A program made the translations under genes and the position numbers. The notes below the pieces were generated by a model that had not been told where the DNA came from, ran no database searches, and was given only the letters and a program-made list of their open reading frames with translations. A stretch of DNA of 64,000 nucleotides from Firmicutes bacterium TM09-10 (lineage in GTDB: Bacteria > Bacillota > Clostridia > Lachnospirales > Lachnospiraceae), in contig QUKC01000007.1 of the NCBI GenBank assembly GCA_003481005.1, forward strand, positions 62,001-126,000, written 5' to 3'. Shown piece by piece: positions 50,496 through 58,679 of this stretch. Numbering within the stretch: position 1 is the first letter of the stretch; each line of letters opens with the position of its first letter.

Positions 50496-51776
50496 ATGAA
50501 AATTCTGATTGTGGGAAGCGGCGGCAGAGAGCATGCGATCGCTGCAAGCGTGGCAAAGAGCCCGAAAGCAGAGAAGATTTACTGTGCGCCCGGCAACGCC
50601 GGAATTGCACAGCTGGCAGAGTGCGTTCCGATCGGCGCGATGGAATTTGACCGTCTGACCGAGTTCGCAAAGGAAAAAGAGATCGACCTCGTTATCGTCG
50701 GCATGGATGATCCGCTTGTCGGGGGCCTGGTAGACCAGCTGGAGGCAGCCGGGATCCGTGCATTCGGTCCTCGCAAAAATGCGGCGATTCTGGAAGGCAG
50801 CAAGGCATTTTCCAAGGAACTGATGAAAAAATACAACATTCCGACGGCTGCCTATGAAGTGTTCGACAAGGCAGAGGATGCGCTGGAATATCTGCATACC
50901 AAAGCGAAATTCCCGATCGTTTTAAAGGCGGATGGCCTTGCACTTGGAAAAGGTGTTTTAATCTGCAGCACGTTGGAAGAAGCGGAAGACGGCGTATGCA
51001 CGATTATGACAGATAAGAAATTCGGCACAGCCGGCAACAAGATGGTCATCGAAGAGTTCATGACCGGACGCGAGGTTTCCGTGCTGTCCTTTACAGATGG
51101 CAAGACCATCCAGATCATGTCTTCCGCCCAGGATCACAAGCGCGCAAAGGACGGCGATCAGGGCTTGAACACCGGCGGCATGGGCAATTTTTCTCCGTCT
51201 CCGTTCTATACAAAAGAGGTTGATGCATTCTGTAAAAAATATATCTATCAGGCTACCGTCGATGCAATGTCTGCGGAAGGACGCACCTTTCAGGGTGTAA
51301 TTTTCTTCGGCCTGATGCTGACACCTGACGGCCCGAAAGTGCTGGAATATAATGTCCGCTTCGGCGATCCGGAAGCGCAGGTTGTGCTGCCGCGTATGAA
51401 AAATGACATTCTGGACGTTTGCGAGGCATGTATCGACGGTACGCTCGATCAGCTCAAGTTGGAGTTTGAAGACAATGCGACAGTTTGTGTTGTGCTGGCA
51501 TCGGACGGTTATCCGTTAAAATATGACAAGGGACTCCCGATTTCCGGCCTGGAAGCCTTTGACGGAAAAGACGATGTGTTCTGTTTCCATGCAGGAACCA
51601 GGTTTGCAGAAGACGGAAAGACGATCCTGACCAACGGTGGACGTGTGCTGGGTATCACGGCGAAGGCGCCTACCTTAAAGGAAGCGCGCGCAAAAGCGTA
51701 TGCAGCGACCGAATGGGTCAATTTTGCCAACAAATATATGAGACACGATATCGGTAAAGCGATCGACGAAGCATAA
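50496..51776 (+). CDS. purD: Phosphoribosylamine-glycine ligase
   Basis: A 426-residue ATP-grasp enzyme forming GAR. MKILIVGSGGREHAIA is the N-domain loop; FPIVLKADGLALGKGV and NTGGMGNFSP are the ATP-grasp and glycine-binding motifs; EYNVRFGDPEAQVVLPR is the metal-binding block. GGAGG lies 5 bases before the ATG at 50496. It closes the pur operon; no clear terminator was seen in 51777-51893, only a short hairpin without a T run. Confidence 0.97.
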   Translation: MKILIVGSGGREHAIAASVAKSPKAEKIYCAPGNAGIAQLAECVPIGAMEFDRLTEFAKEKEIDLVIVGMDDPLVGGLVDQLEAAGIRAFGPRKNAAILEGSKAFSKELMKKYNIPTAAYEVFDKAEDALEYLHTKAKFPIVLKADGLALGKGVLICSTLEEAEDGVCTIMTDKKFGTAGNKMVIEEFMTGREVSVLSFTDGKTIQIMSSAQDHKRAKDGDQGLNTGGMGNFSPSPFYTKEVDAFCKKYIYQATVDAMSAEGRTFQGVIFFGLMLTPDGPKVLEYNVRFGDPEAQVVLPRMKNDILDVCEACIDGTLDQLKLEFEDNATVCVVLASDGYPLKYDKGLPISGLEAFDGKDDVFCFHAGTRFAEDGKTILTNGGRVLGITAKAPTLKEARAKAYAATEWVNFANKYMRHDIGKAIDEA

Positions 51777-51893
51777 TATACCGATAGAGCACTGGCGACA
51801 GGCGAAATCGGAAGCCTGGCTGAGGAGTTTGGAAAAGAGAAAAGGTCCGCAGAGACCTTTGCGGATCGGAATCAGAAAGGTACGTAAACTAGA

Positions 51894-53066
51894 ATGATGA
51901 AATGGACGACCAAGTTCAGCACTGTGCTGGGATGTGCACTTGCTGCGGTATTTTTATTTACATCCACAATGGAAGTCGGCGCTGTGCCGCTGACCTCTTC
52001 CCCGAGCGGAACGACAACGACCACAACAACCGACACCAATGCTGCAGAGGACGGAAACGCTGATGCAGCTGCAGAGGACGGAAACGCTGATGCAGCCGCA
52101 GAGGATAACGCCGCAGGGACAGCTGCTGCAGGAACCGTTACCAGCGCAACCGTAACCTCTTCCAGCGTTAATATCAGAAGCGAAGCTTCCACCAGCGCAA
52201 GCCTTGCAGGTAAGGCAACCAGCGGACAGGAGCTGACCGTTACCGGCGAGACACAGGGCAGCGACGGCAAAACCTGGTATGCAGTAACATTTGATAATGT
52301 AAGCGGATATATCCGTTCTGATCTGGTAGAGGCACATGTGTCGGAGGCGACAGCAGAGCCGACTGTTGACGAAACTCAGGAGACGGAAGAACCGGAGGAA
52401 GAGCCGATCGTAGACAACTCTGCAGATTATTCCGTCGCCTTTGAGGATGACGGAAGCGGCAGCAGTGCATGGTATCTGCATGATAATACTATGGGAACCA
52501 GATATCAGGTCAGTGACCTGCTGAATGCAGAGGAGACTAACAAGAACAATCAGGCAACCATTGACCAGACCGCAAAGAGCATGCGCTTTGTCGTTATTCT
52601 GATGGCGTTTGTAATCGTAGTTCTGATTATCGTTGTAACAATCCTGATCATCAAAGTCAGAAGCACGTATGAAGACTATGACGATTATGATGATGACGAA
52701 GAGGACGACGAAGATGACGAAGACGACGATGAGGATGAGGACGAGGAAGAAGAACGTCCGCGCCGCTTCGGCCGCAAGAAGCCTGCCCGTTATGTAGAAG
52801 AGGATGACGATGACGACGAGGACGATGACGAGGACGAGGAAGAGGAAGAAGAGCGTCCGCGCCGCCGTCCGGCAAAGAAGGCTCCGGTAAAGAAGCCTGT
52901 CCGTCGCCCCAGAGTCGACGAATATGAAGACGAGGATGACGAGGATGAGGACGAGGAAGAGGAAGAAGAACGTCCGCGCCGCAAAAAAGGCAAATCCAAA
53001 GACTGGCAGTCCAGGAATTTCCTGGATGATGACGATCTTGAGTTTGAATTCCTTGACCTGAAATAA
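51894..53066 (+). CDS. Secreted SH3-domain membrane protein with acidic/basic repeat tail
   Basis: A 390-residue protein: signal peptide, Thr/Ala-rich segment with the exact repeat EDGNADAA, a bacterial SH3 domain (ATVTSSSVNIRSEASTSASLAGK to GYIRSDLVEAHV), an acidic linker, one long membrane helix (about 227-253), then a cytosolic tail of about 135 residues. The tail has three modules, each a run of Asp/Glu followed by RPRR and a Lys/Arg/Pro patch. The SH3 part should bind wall peptides outside; the polyampholyte tail may bind nucleic acid, ribosomes or form condensates inside. No known full-length family was recognised. ATG 51897 is an alternative start. Confidence 0.75.
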   Translation: MMKWTTKFSTVLGCALAAVFLFTSTMEVGAVPLTSSPSGTTTTTTTDTNAAEDGNADAAAEDGNADAAAEDNAAGTAAAGTVTSATVTSSSVNIRSEASTSASLAGKATSGQELTVTGETQGSDGKTWYAVTFDNVSGYIRSDLVEAHVSEATAEPTVDETQETEEPEEEPIVDNSADYSVAFEDDGSGSSAWYLHDNTMGTRYQVSDLLNAEETNKNNQATIDQTAKSMRFVVILMAFVIVVLIIVVTILIIKVRSTYEDYDDYDDDEEDDEDDEDDDEDEDEEEERPRRFGRKKPARYVEEDDDDDEDDDEDEEEEEERPRRRPAKKAPVKKPVRRPRVDEYEDEDDEDEDEEEEEERPRRKKGKSKDWQSRNFLDDDDLEFEFLDLK

Positions 53067-53095
53067 ATCTTCAAAAGTTGTGAATCCATAAAAAA

Positions 53096-53169
53096 CATCC
53101 GGCTTTTGCTGCAAACTGCCCGCTGTCCGGCGGGAGCACAGGAAACAGCAGTGCCGGGTGTTTTGTTTT
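53096..53169 (+). terminator. Terminator after the SH3 protein gene
   Basis: CATCCGGC (53096-53103) pairs with GCCGGGTG (53153-53160), extended by GCTG/CAGC; an inner CCCGC/GCGGG hairpin sits in the loop. The run TTTTGTTTT follows. It lies directly before palindrome copy B. Confidence 0.75.
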
Positions 53170-53210
53170 ATTCATGACAATAGCATGCTCGCAGCGCGTG
53201 CATGCTATTG
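53170..53210. repeat. Interspersed palindromic element, copy B (compensatory variant)
   Basis: ATTCATGA is followed by CAATAGCATGC and GCATGCTATTG arms (53178-53210). Compared with the other copies one A-T pair has become C-G, both bases changed, so pairing is kept. The loop reads AGC instead of AGA. The right arm ends exactly where the -35 box of the next promoter begins. Confidence 0.85.
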
Positions 53211-53239
53211 TTGACTATTTTCAGGATTCTTGTTATAGT
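53211..53239 (+). promoter_or_regulatory. Promoter of the gntR-clpC operon
   Basis: TTGACT (53211-53216), 17-bp spacer, TATAGT (53234-53239). It is immediately adjacent to palindrome copy B and overlaps a GntR-type operator candidate at its -10 end. Confidence 0.8.
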
Positions 53240-53253
53240 GTTTCTAGAACACT
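53237..53253. promoter_or_regulatory. Operator-like palindrome over the clpC operon promoter
   Basis: AGTGTT-TCTAG-AACACT is a 17-bp palindrome covering the end of the -10 box and the start point. Its position and the following GntR gene suggest autoregulation. No CtsR heptamer repeat was found in this region. Confidence 0.6.
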
Positions 53254-53281
53254 TTAAAGAGAAAATGGATGGGAGATCAGC

Positions 53282-53656
53282 ATGATTCTGGAAGTCGATT
53301 TTAACAGCGAAGAAGCGTTATATATACAGCTGCGCAATCAGATCATTGTCGGGATTGCGACAAACAGGCTCAAGGAGGGAGAGTCCCTCCCGAGCGTGCG
53401 GCAGCTTGCAGAATCCATTGGGATTAACATGCATACAGTGAATAAGGCATATACCGTGCTCAAGCAGGAGGGCTTCGTCAAGGTGGACAGACGCCGCGGC
53501 GCAGTGATTGCGATTGATGCGGATCGAATCAGTGATCTGGAGCAGATGCGGGAGTCGCTGCGGGTCATTCTGGCACGGGCAAGTTGTCGGAATATTTCCC
53601 GCGAGGAAGTACATGCTTTGATAGATGAGATTTATGAAGAGTATGGAGGACTATAA
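53282..53656 (+). CDS. GntR-family regulator, YtrA type
   Basis: A 124-residue regulator with the GntR winged helix (EALYIQLRNQIIVGIATNRLKEGESLPSVRQLAESIGINMHTVNKAYTVLKQEGFV) and only a short C-terminal helical tail, as in the YtrA subfamily, which usually controls its own operon. It lies 3 bases before clpC and downstream of a palindrome on the promoter, so it probably represses clpC and itself. In many Firmicutes CtsR has this role. Confidence 0.9.
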   Translation: MILEVDFNSEEALYIQLRNQIIVGIATNRLKEGESLPSVRQLAESIGINMHTVNKAYTVLKQEGFVKVDRRRGAVIAIDADRISDLEQMRESLRVILARASCRNISREEVHALIDEIYEEYGGL

Positions 53657-53659
53657 CAG

Positions 53660-56101
53660 ATGCAGTCACAGTTTACGGATAAGGCAAAAACTGCCCTGCT
53701 TTTGGCGGGGCGGGCGGCAAAAAGCCTGCATCAGAATTATGTTGGGACAGAGCATATCCTGCTGGGCCTGATCAAAGAAGGAACCGGTGTGGCATCAAGG
53801 GTTCTGACGGAAAACGGGGCAAAAGAAGAGGCGATCCGGGAAATGATTCAGGATCTGCTGGCTCCGGAGACGCCCAATCCGGTCATAGAGCGGGACGGTT
53901 ATTCCCCCCGGGCAGAGGAAGTTCTGGAGGAAAGCCACAGACAGGCGGAAAAGGCAGGCAGCGCGCTGACCGGAACGGAGCACATTTTGTTAGCGCTTTT
54001 AGGAGATGGGGATAACGTTGCAGTGCGGGTGCTGCAGACGCTGTCGCTGCCGCTGCAGAAAATCATGCGGGATACGCTCCTGGCAGCAGGACTGGACCCT
54101 ACGGCGTACCGCGAAGAGCTGGGACGCAGGCAAAAAAAGAGCCAGACCGGGACGCTGGAGCTTTACAGCCGGGATCTGACGAAGCTGGCTGCACAGGGAA
54201 AGCTCGATCCGGTTGTCGGACGCGATCAGGAAATTGGACGCGTGATTCAGATTTTAAGCCGCAGGACGAAGAACAATCCGTGCCTGGTAGGAGAACCCGG
54301 TGTCGGCAAAACGGCGATCGTCGAGGGACTTGCGCTTCGGATTACGGAGGGCAGCGTGCCGGATACGGTAAAGGATAAACGGGTTCTGATGCTGGATCTG
54401 TCCGGGATGATCGCGGGAAGCAAATACCGCGGCGAATTTGAGGAGCGAATTCGTAAGGTCATCCGTGAGGTAACAGACGACGGAAATATTTTACTGTTTT
54501 TGGATGAGCTGCATACACTGATCGGTGCAGGCGGCGCAGAGGGGGCGATTGACGCTTCCAACATTTTAAAGCCGTCCCTTGCGCGCGGCGAGATTCAGCT
54601 GATCGGCGCGACAACGCTGGAAGAATACCGCAAATATATCGAAAAAGATGCTGCCCTGGAACGCCGTTTTCAGCCGGTTACGGTCGAAGAACCAACGGAA
54701 AAAGAGGCGATCGGCATTTTACAGGGAATCGTTTCCAGATATGAAGAGCATCATAAAGTAAAGATTCTGCCGGAAGCCCTCGAGGCCGCAGTACATCTTT
54801 CCAATCGCTATATCAACGACCGGAAGCTCCCGGACAAGGCGATCGACGTGATGGACGAGGCGGCTGCTGCGGTGCGCCTGCAGCGGATGCAGACGACTGA
54901 CGAGGCAACAGACCAGGCAAAGGAAATCAAAACGCTGGACGAAAAGCTGGAGCAGGCAATCCGCGATCAGGATTTGGAGGAGGCCTCAAGACTAAAGCAA
55001 AAGCTAAAGGAGGCGCTCACCCGTTACGAAAAGCACCAGAAACGACAGGAAAAGAGCCGCAAAAAGGGGCAGCCAGAGGTGACAGCAGAGGATATCGCAA
55101 AGGTCATTTCCACTTGGACAAAGGTTCCGGTGAGCCGCCTGACCGAAAAAGAGAGCGAACGGCTGTTAAAGCTGGAATCTATTCTGCACAAGCGCGTGAT
55201 CGGACAGGAAGAAGCCGTATCGAGCGTTGCGCGGGCGATGCGCCGCGGCAGAGTCGGACTGCAGGATCCGAGACGACCGATCGGTTCGTTTTTGTTCCTC
55301 GGTCCCACAGGTGTCGGAAAGACGGAGCTTTCCAAGGCGCTGGCAGAAGCGATGTTTGGTTCAGAAAACGCGCTGATCCGCGTGGACATGTCGGAATATA
55401 TGGAAGGGCACTCTGTTTCGAAAATGATCGGCTCGCCTCCGGGCTATGTCGGCTTTGACGAGGGCGGACAGCTTTCTGAAAAGGTTCGCAGAAATCCGTA
55501 TTCGGTGGTTTTATTCGACGAAATCGAGAAAGCGCACCCGGATGTTTTCAATATTTTGCTACAGGTGCTGGACGATGGGCATATCACGGATTCCAGAGGC
55601 AGGAAGGTCAGCTTCAAAAATACCGTCATCATCATGACGTCCAACGCCGGTGCACAGCGGATTGTGGAGCCAAAAAATCTCGGCTTTGCGGCAAAAGAAG
55701 ATGCGCAAAAGACTTACGAAAAGATGAAAGCCGGCGTGATGGAAGAGGTAAAACGCCTGTTCAAACCGGAATTTTTAAACCGGATTGATGAAACGATCGT
55801 ATTCCATCAGCTGACAAAAGACGATATGAAGCGAATTATCAATCTGCTGGCGCAGAGCCTGATTACGCGCTGCCGGACACAGCTGGATATCAGCCTGACA
55901 CTGACACCATCTCTGAAAGAGCATATCGTAGAAAAATACAGCAACCTGAAAATGGGTGCAAGACCGTTAAAGAGAGCAATTCAGACGCTGATCGAGGACG
56001 CACTTGCGGAAGAAATTCTGTCGGGACGGGTAAAATCCGGCGATCATGTGAGTGCAGGCTTCCGCGAGAATAAAGTTGTTTTCAGCGTCAAAAACAAATA
56101 A
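53660..56101 (+). CDS. clpC: ClpC-type AAA+ unfoldase
   Basis: An 813-residue two-ring-domain AAA+ protein that unfolds substrates for ClpP. Residues 1-145 are the double Clp-N repeat ([25 protein letters not shown] twice). AAA1 has Walker A GEPGVGKT; the middle part contains the UVR-like [19 protein letters not shown]2 has GPTGVGKT and Walker [12 protein letters not shown]; the Clp C-terminal domain with [10 protein letters not shown] follows. McsA and McsB are not adjacent, unlike the ctsR-mcsA-mcsB-clpC operon of Bacillus. Confidence 0.95.
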   Translation: MQSQFTDKAKTALLLAGRAAKSLHQNYVGTEHILLGLIKEGTGVASRVLTENGAKEEAIREMIQDLLAPETPNPVIERDGYSPRAEEVLEESHRQAEKAGSALTGTEHILLALLGDGDNVAVRVLQTLSLPLQKIMRDTLLAAGLDPTAYREELGRRQKKSQTGTLELYSRDLTKLAAQGKLDPVVGRDQEIGRVIQILSRRTKNNPCLVGEPGVGKTAIVEGLALRITEGSVPDTVKDKRVLMLDLSGMIAGSKYRGEFEERIRKVIREVTDDGNILLFLDELHTLIGAGGAEGAIDASNILKPSLARGEIQLIGATTLEEYRKYIEKDAALERRFQPVTVEEPTEKEAIGILQGIVSRYEEHHKVKILPEALEAAVHLSNRYINDRKLPDKAIDVMDEAAAAVRLQRMQTTDEATDQAKEIKTLDEKLEQAIRDQDLEEASRLKQKLKEALTRYEKHQKRQEKSRKKGQPEVTAEDIAKVISTWTKVPVSRLTEKESERLLKLESILHKRVIGQEEAVSSVARAMRRGRVGLQDPRRPIGSFLFLGPTGVGKTELSKALAEAMFGSENALIRVDMSEYMEGHSVSKMIGSPPGYVGFDEGGQLSEKVRRNPYSVVLFDEIEKAHPDVFNILLQVLDDGHITDSRGRKVSFKNTVIIMTSNAGAQRIVEPKNLGFAAKEDAQKTYEKMKAGVMEEVKRLFKPEFLNRIDETIVFHQLTKDDMKRIINLLAQSLITRCRTQLDISLTLTPSLKEHIVEKYSNLKMGARPLKRAIQTLIEDALAEEILSGRVKSGDHVSAGFRENKVVFSVKNK

Positions 56102-56140
56102 ACAGCAAACCGCCGCAAGGGCGGACAGGAGGACAAAAGA

Positions 56141-56551
56141 ATGGCAGCAGTAGCAGAACTCATCAGAACAGAAGCAGACGGAAAGATCAGCTTCGGCAAT
56201 CATCTTCTGCAGGAAAAGAGCAAGAAGGAGGGCTTTGAGGCCGGCGGCGATGAGTACAAGGTAAAGACTTTTAAAGAGATTACCAAGCTGGAGAGAAACG
56301 GCATGTTTGTCTATGAATCCGTGCCCGGCACGAGCGTAGAGCATTTTGCGGAGAGCGAAAATGGCGTCAGCTTCACGGTAGAGGGCACAGAGGACGCGCA
56401 GATCACACTCGGTCTGGAGGAAGATACGGAATATGATGTGAAAATCAACGGTGAGGATGCGGGCAGAATGCGCACGAACCTGGGCGGAAAGCTGAATGTG
56501 AGCGTGGAGCTTGCCGGAATCGGAGAAGTAAAGGTAGAAATTTCAAAATAA
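56141..56551 (+). CDS. Conserved protein of unknown function between clpC and radA
   Basis: 136 residues with no signal peptide. It begins VAELIRTEADGKISFGNHLLQEK and has KTFKEITKLERNGMFVYESVPGT, then two predicted beta-rich halves with ENGVSFTVEGTEDAQITLGLEEDTEY. I recall similar clostridial proteins sometimes labelled endosialidase, a label not supported by any catalytic feature here. GGAGG precedes the ATG; the stop is directly followed by the radA ATG, so the two are co-translated. Confidence 0.75.
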   Translation: MAAVAELIRTEADGKISFGNHLLQEKSKKEGFEAGGDEYKVKTFKEITKLERNGMFVYESVPGTSVEHFAESENGVSFTVEGTEDAQITLGLEEDTEYDVKINGEDAGRMRTNLGGKLNVSVELAGIGEVKVEISK

Positions 56552-57919
56552 ATGGCAACCAAAATAAAAACCAAATTTTTCTGTCAGGAATGCGGCTATG
56601 AAACGGCAAAATGGCTGGGGCAGTGTCCGGGCTGTAAGGCGTGGAACTCCCTTGTAGAGGAACCGGTTTCCGTGACCGCAGGCGGAAAAGAGAAAAAGCA
56701 GGTGCTGTCCGGGGTGCAGAGCGCTCCGGCGGTGCTGAATGAAATTTCGATGGAAGAGGAAAGACGCACAGAAACCGGGATGGGAGAGCTCGACCGGGTA
56801 CTGGGCGGCGGAATCGTTACCGGCTCGCTGACGCTGGTCGGCGGCGACCCGGGTATCGGCAAATCGACGCTTCTTTTGCAGATGTGCAGGAACCTTTCGT
56901 TAAAAAAGCAGCACATTTTGTATGTATCAGGCGAGGAATCCTTACGCCAGATCAAAATGCGTGCGATGCGGATCGGCGATTTTTCGGACACGCTGGAGCT
57001 GTTCTGTGAGACGAACCTGAATCGGATTGAAGAGGTAATTCAGCAGAAAAAGCCTCAGATCGTTATCATCGACTCCATCCAGACGATGTACAATGAAGCG
57101 GTCAGCGCGGCGCCCGGCAGCGTGTCACAGGTGCGCGAATCGACTGGTGTTTTGCTGCGGCTGGCAAAAGGACTCGGTATTTCGATTTTTATCGTCGGGC
57201 ATGTGACCAAAGAGGGAACGGTGGCAGGTCCCAGAGTGCTCGAGCATATGGTGGATACGGTGTTGTATTTTGAGGGTGACCGACATGCATCTTATCGAAT
57301 CCTCCGGGGCGTTAAGAACCGTTTTGGCTCAACCGATGAGATCGGCGTGTTTGAGATGCGCCAAGAGGGGCTGACAGAGGTGTTAAATCCGTCGGAATTC
57401 ATGTTAAATGGCAGACCTGCCGGCGCGAGCGGCTCGGTCGTCTCCTGCTCAATGGGGGGGACTCGTCCGATGCTCACGGAGATTCAGGCGCTCGTCTGCC
57501 ACAGCAATTTTGGCATTCCACGCCGTCAGACGACCGGAACGGATTTTAACCGCGTCAATCTGCTGATGGCGGTATTGGAAAAACGGCTTGGCATGCAGAT
57601 CGGGGGGTGTGATGCTTACGTCAATCTGGCGGGCGGCATTCGGATTACAGAGCCTGCCATCGATCTTGGAATCGTGATGGCAATCATGTCGAGCTTCAAA
57701 AACAGCCCCGTCCCGGAGGGCGTTGTCGCCTTCGGGGAAGTGGGCCTGAGCGGGGAAGTACGTGCCGTTTCGATGGCGGAGCAGAGAGTGAGGGAGGCGC
57801 AGAAGCTCGGTTTCACAACCTGTATCCTCCCCCAGGTCTGTCTCGAAAAAATGCCGAAAATTTCCGGCATCCGATTAGTCGGTGTCCGCAGTGTTGCCGA
57901 CGCCGCGCGGGAGCTGTAA
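56552..57919 (+). CDS. radA: DNA repair and recombination protein RadA
   Basis: A 455-residue RadA/Sms: an N-terminal C4 zinc finger (CQECGYETAKWLGQCPGC), RecA-like core with Walker A GGDPGIGKST and the RadA-specific KNRFG motif, and a C-terminal Lon-protease-like domain without the active Ser-Lys pair, ending near LVGVRSVADAAREL. RadA drives branch migration of recombination intermediates. It starts at the base after the preceding stop codon. Transcription converges on a small minus-strand ORF 7 bases on. Confidence 0.96.
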   Translation: MATKIKTKFFCQECGYETAKWLGQCPGCKAWNSLVEEPVSVTAGGKEKKQVLSGVQSAPAVLNEISMEEERRTETGMGELDRVLGGGIVTGSLTLVGGDPGIGKSTLLLQMCRNLSLKKQHILYVSGEESLRQIKMRAMRIGDFSDTLELFCETNLNRIEEVIQQKKPQIVIIDSIQTMYNEAVSAAPGSVSQVRESTGVLLRLAKGLGISIFIVGHVTKEGTVAGPRVLEHMVDTVLYFEGDRHASYRILRGVKNRFGSTDEIGVFEMRQEGLTEVLNPSEFMLNGRPAGASGSVVSCSMGGTRPMLTEIQALVCHSNFGIPRRQTTGTDFNRVNLLMAVLEKRLGMQIGGCDAYVNLAGGIRITEPAIDLGIVMAIMSSFKNSPVPEGVVAFGEVGLSGEVRAVSMAEQRVREAQKLGFTTCILPQVCLEKMPKISGIRLVGVRSVADAAREL

Positions 57920-57926
57920 GAACGCC

Positions 57927-58130
57927 CTACAGCGGCTGGTTGGGATAACCCGGAAAATAAAACGGAAGGGTCGCACCCGGAACAGGATATACCGCGATCT
58001 TGTCGTCGAACAGGTTTTTTTCAGACGGCACTTCGTCGTTTTTGGAAACCGGATTGACACCGTCGGGAGAGAGGATGCAGTCATCCGCAAGGTCAGAAGG
58101 ACGGTCTGATTCTGGAATTACAGGATACAT
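57927..58130 (-). CDS. 67-residue Pro/Asp-rich small protein
   Basis: An ATG at 58130 with AAGGAGG 8 bases upstream (minus strand) opens 67 codons, ending 7 bases from radA. The peptide is acidic and proline-rich (MYPVIPESDRPSD at the start, PGATLPFYFPGYPNQPL at the end) with no Cys pair typical of a modified peptide. Predicted largely disordered. It may be a small cytosolic or membrane-surface protein; no family was recognised. Confidence 0.6.
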   Translation of the reverse strand: MYPVIPESDRPSDLADDCILSPDGVNPVSKNDEVPSEKNLFDDKIAVYPVPGATLPFYFPGYPNQPL

Positions 58131-58222
58131 GACAAAAACCTCCTTTTCATTGTTGGATTCAAAAAGCGATAGGAAAGCTTTTGGGATCAGTATGTATCTT
58201 TTTTGGGGAAAATATTCTATTG

Positions 58223-58303
58223 TTACAGTCCACTCGTACCGTTTGGGGGCAGATTTCATGCTCGCATGAAAATCTGCTTACCAAAAGGTACGAGTGAACT
58301 GCA
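58223..58303. repeat. Large inverted-repeat element (copy F)
   Basis: The outer arms CAGTCCACTCGTACC and GGTACGAGTGAACTG (58226-58240 and 58287-58301) differ by one mismatch. Inside, TTTGG/CCAAA and GCAGATTTCATG/CATGAAAATCTGC form a further stem with loop CTCG. The end TTACAGTCCACTCG and inner CATGCTCGCATG recur in inverted form in the element at 47976-48172. On the left it is fused to ATTCTATTGTTACAG, which resembles the right arm of the 33-bp palindromes. Confidence 0.75.
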
Positions 58304-58324
58304 AGGTATATTTTGAAAAAGTAG

Positions 58325-58354
58325 TTGACAAAAGATACAGTGGTGCGATACAAT
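58325..58354 (+). promoter_or_regulatory. Promoter of a non-coding transcription unit
   Basis: A perfect TTGACA (58325-58330) and TACAAT (58349-58354) are 18 bp apart. No start codon with a ribosome binding site follows before the terminator at 58447, so it should drive a short non-coding RNA or an attenuated leader. Confidence 0.7.
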
Positions 58355-58360
58355 ATGATC

Positions 58361-58475
58361 AAGTTGAGAAGTTATCAACCCACAAAATCAGGCAGGATGT
58401 TTTCCGCAAGGAGGATGTCCTGCCATCCCCCCACAAAGATTCGATACCTGCTGATTTCGTGTCAGCAGGTTTTTT
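58361..58475 (+). ncRNA. Candidate structured small RNA or attenuator leader
   Basis: The roughly 115-nt region between promoter and terminator has a first hairpin GGCAGGA/TCCTGCC (58391-58397 with 58418-58424) capped by a GCAA loop at 58406-58409. An alternative stem pairs AAATCAG-CAGG (58385-58396, one bulged G) with CCTGCTGATTT (58447-58457), the left half of the terminator. A third option pairs GGATG with CATCC (58413-58417 with 58424-58428). The stems exclude each other, as in riboswitches and attenuators. No known riboswitch core was recognised. The exact 5' end is assumed from the promoter. Confidence 0.5.
58447..58475 (+). terminator. Terminator of the non-coding unit, possibly regulated
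   Basis: CCTGCTGA (58447-58454) pairs with TCAGCAGG (58462-58469), followed by six T residues. Its left arm can also pair with 58385-58396, which would disrupt it. Palindrome copy C follows at once. Confidence 0.88.
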
Positions 58476-58479
58476 ATTT

Positions 58480-58520
58480 GTTCATGACAATAGAATGCTC
58501 GCAGAGCGTGCATTCTATTG
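58480..58520. repeat. Interspersed palindromic element, copy C
   Basis: GTTCATGA is followed by the 33-bp palindrome (58488-58520) identical to copy A. It lies 4 bases behind the T run of the terminator and is directly followed by TTGCAT, a -35 box. Confidence 0.85.
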
Positions 58521-58549
58521 TTGCATAAGAAAGTTCGTTTCTATACAAT
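58521..58549 (+). promoter_or_regulatory. Promoter of the alpha/beta hydrolase gene
   Basis: TTGCAT (58521-58526), a 17-bp spacer and TACAAT (58544-58549) begin exactly at the end of palindrome copy C. The leader of about 125 nt (58555-58679) holds small hairpins, for example GGTTGC/GCAGCC, but no ORF or known riboswitch. Confidence 0.65.
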
Positions 58550-58679
58550 GTTATACAATAAAAAACGCTCCGCGAGGATGCACACTCGACGCAAGGGTAG
58601 ATGGTTGCCGAAGCAGCCGCGTCTCGGCGCAAAAATATACTAAGGCACATTCTTTTTATATTTTATATGGAGAATACGA

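Noticed and set aside
52670..53000. CRISPR-like or tandem repeat array
   Set aside because: The repetition is codon-level Asp/Glu and RPRR runs inside a gene, without constant repeat and unique spacer units.
51954..53114. Minus-strand frame of 386 codons opposite the SH3 protein
   Set aside because: Complement of GAY-rich acidic repeats; the Val/Phe/Ile-rich product is an artefact of base composition.
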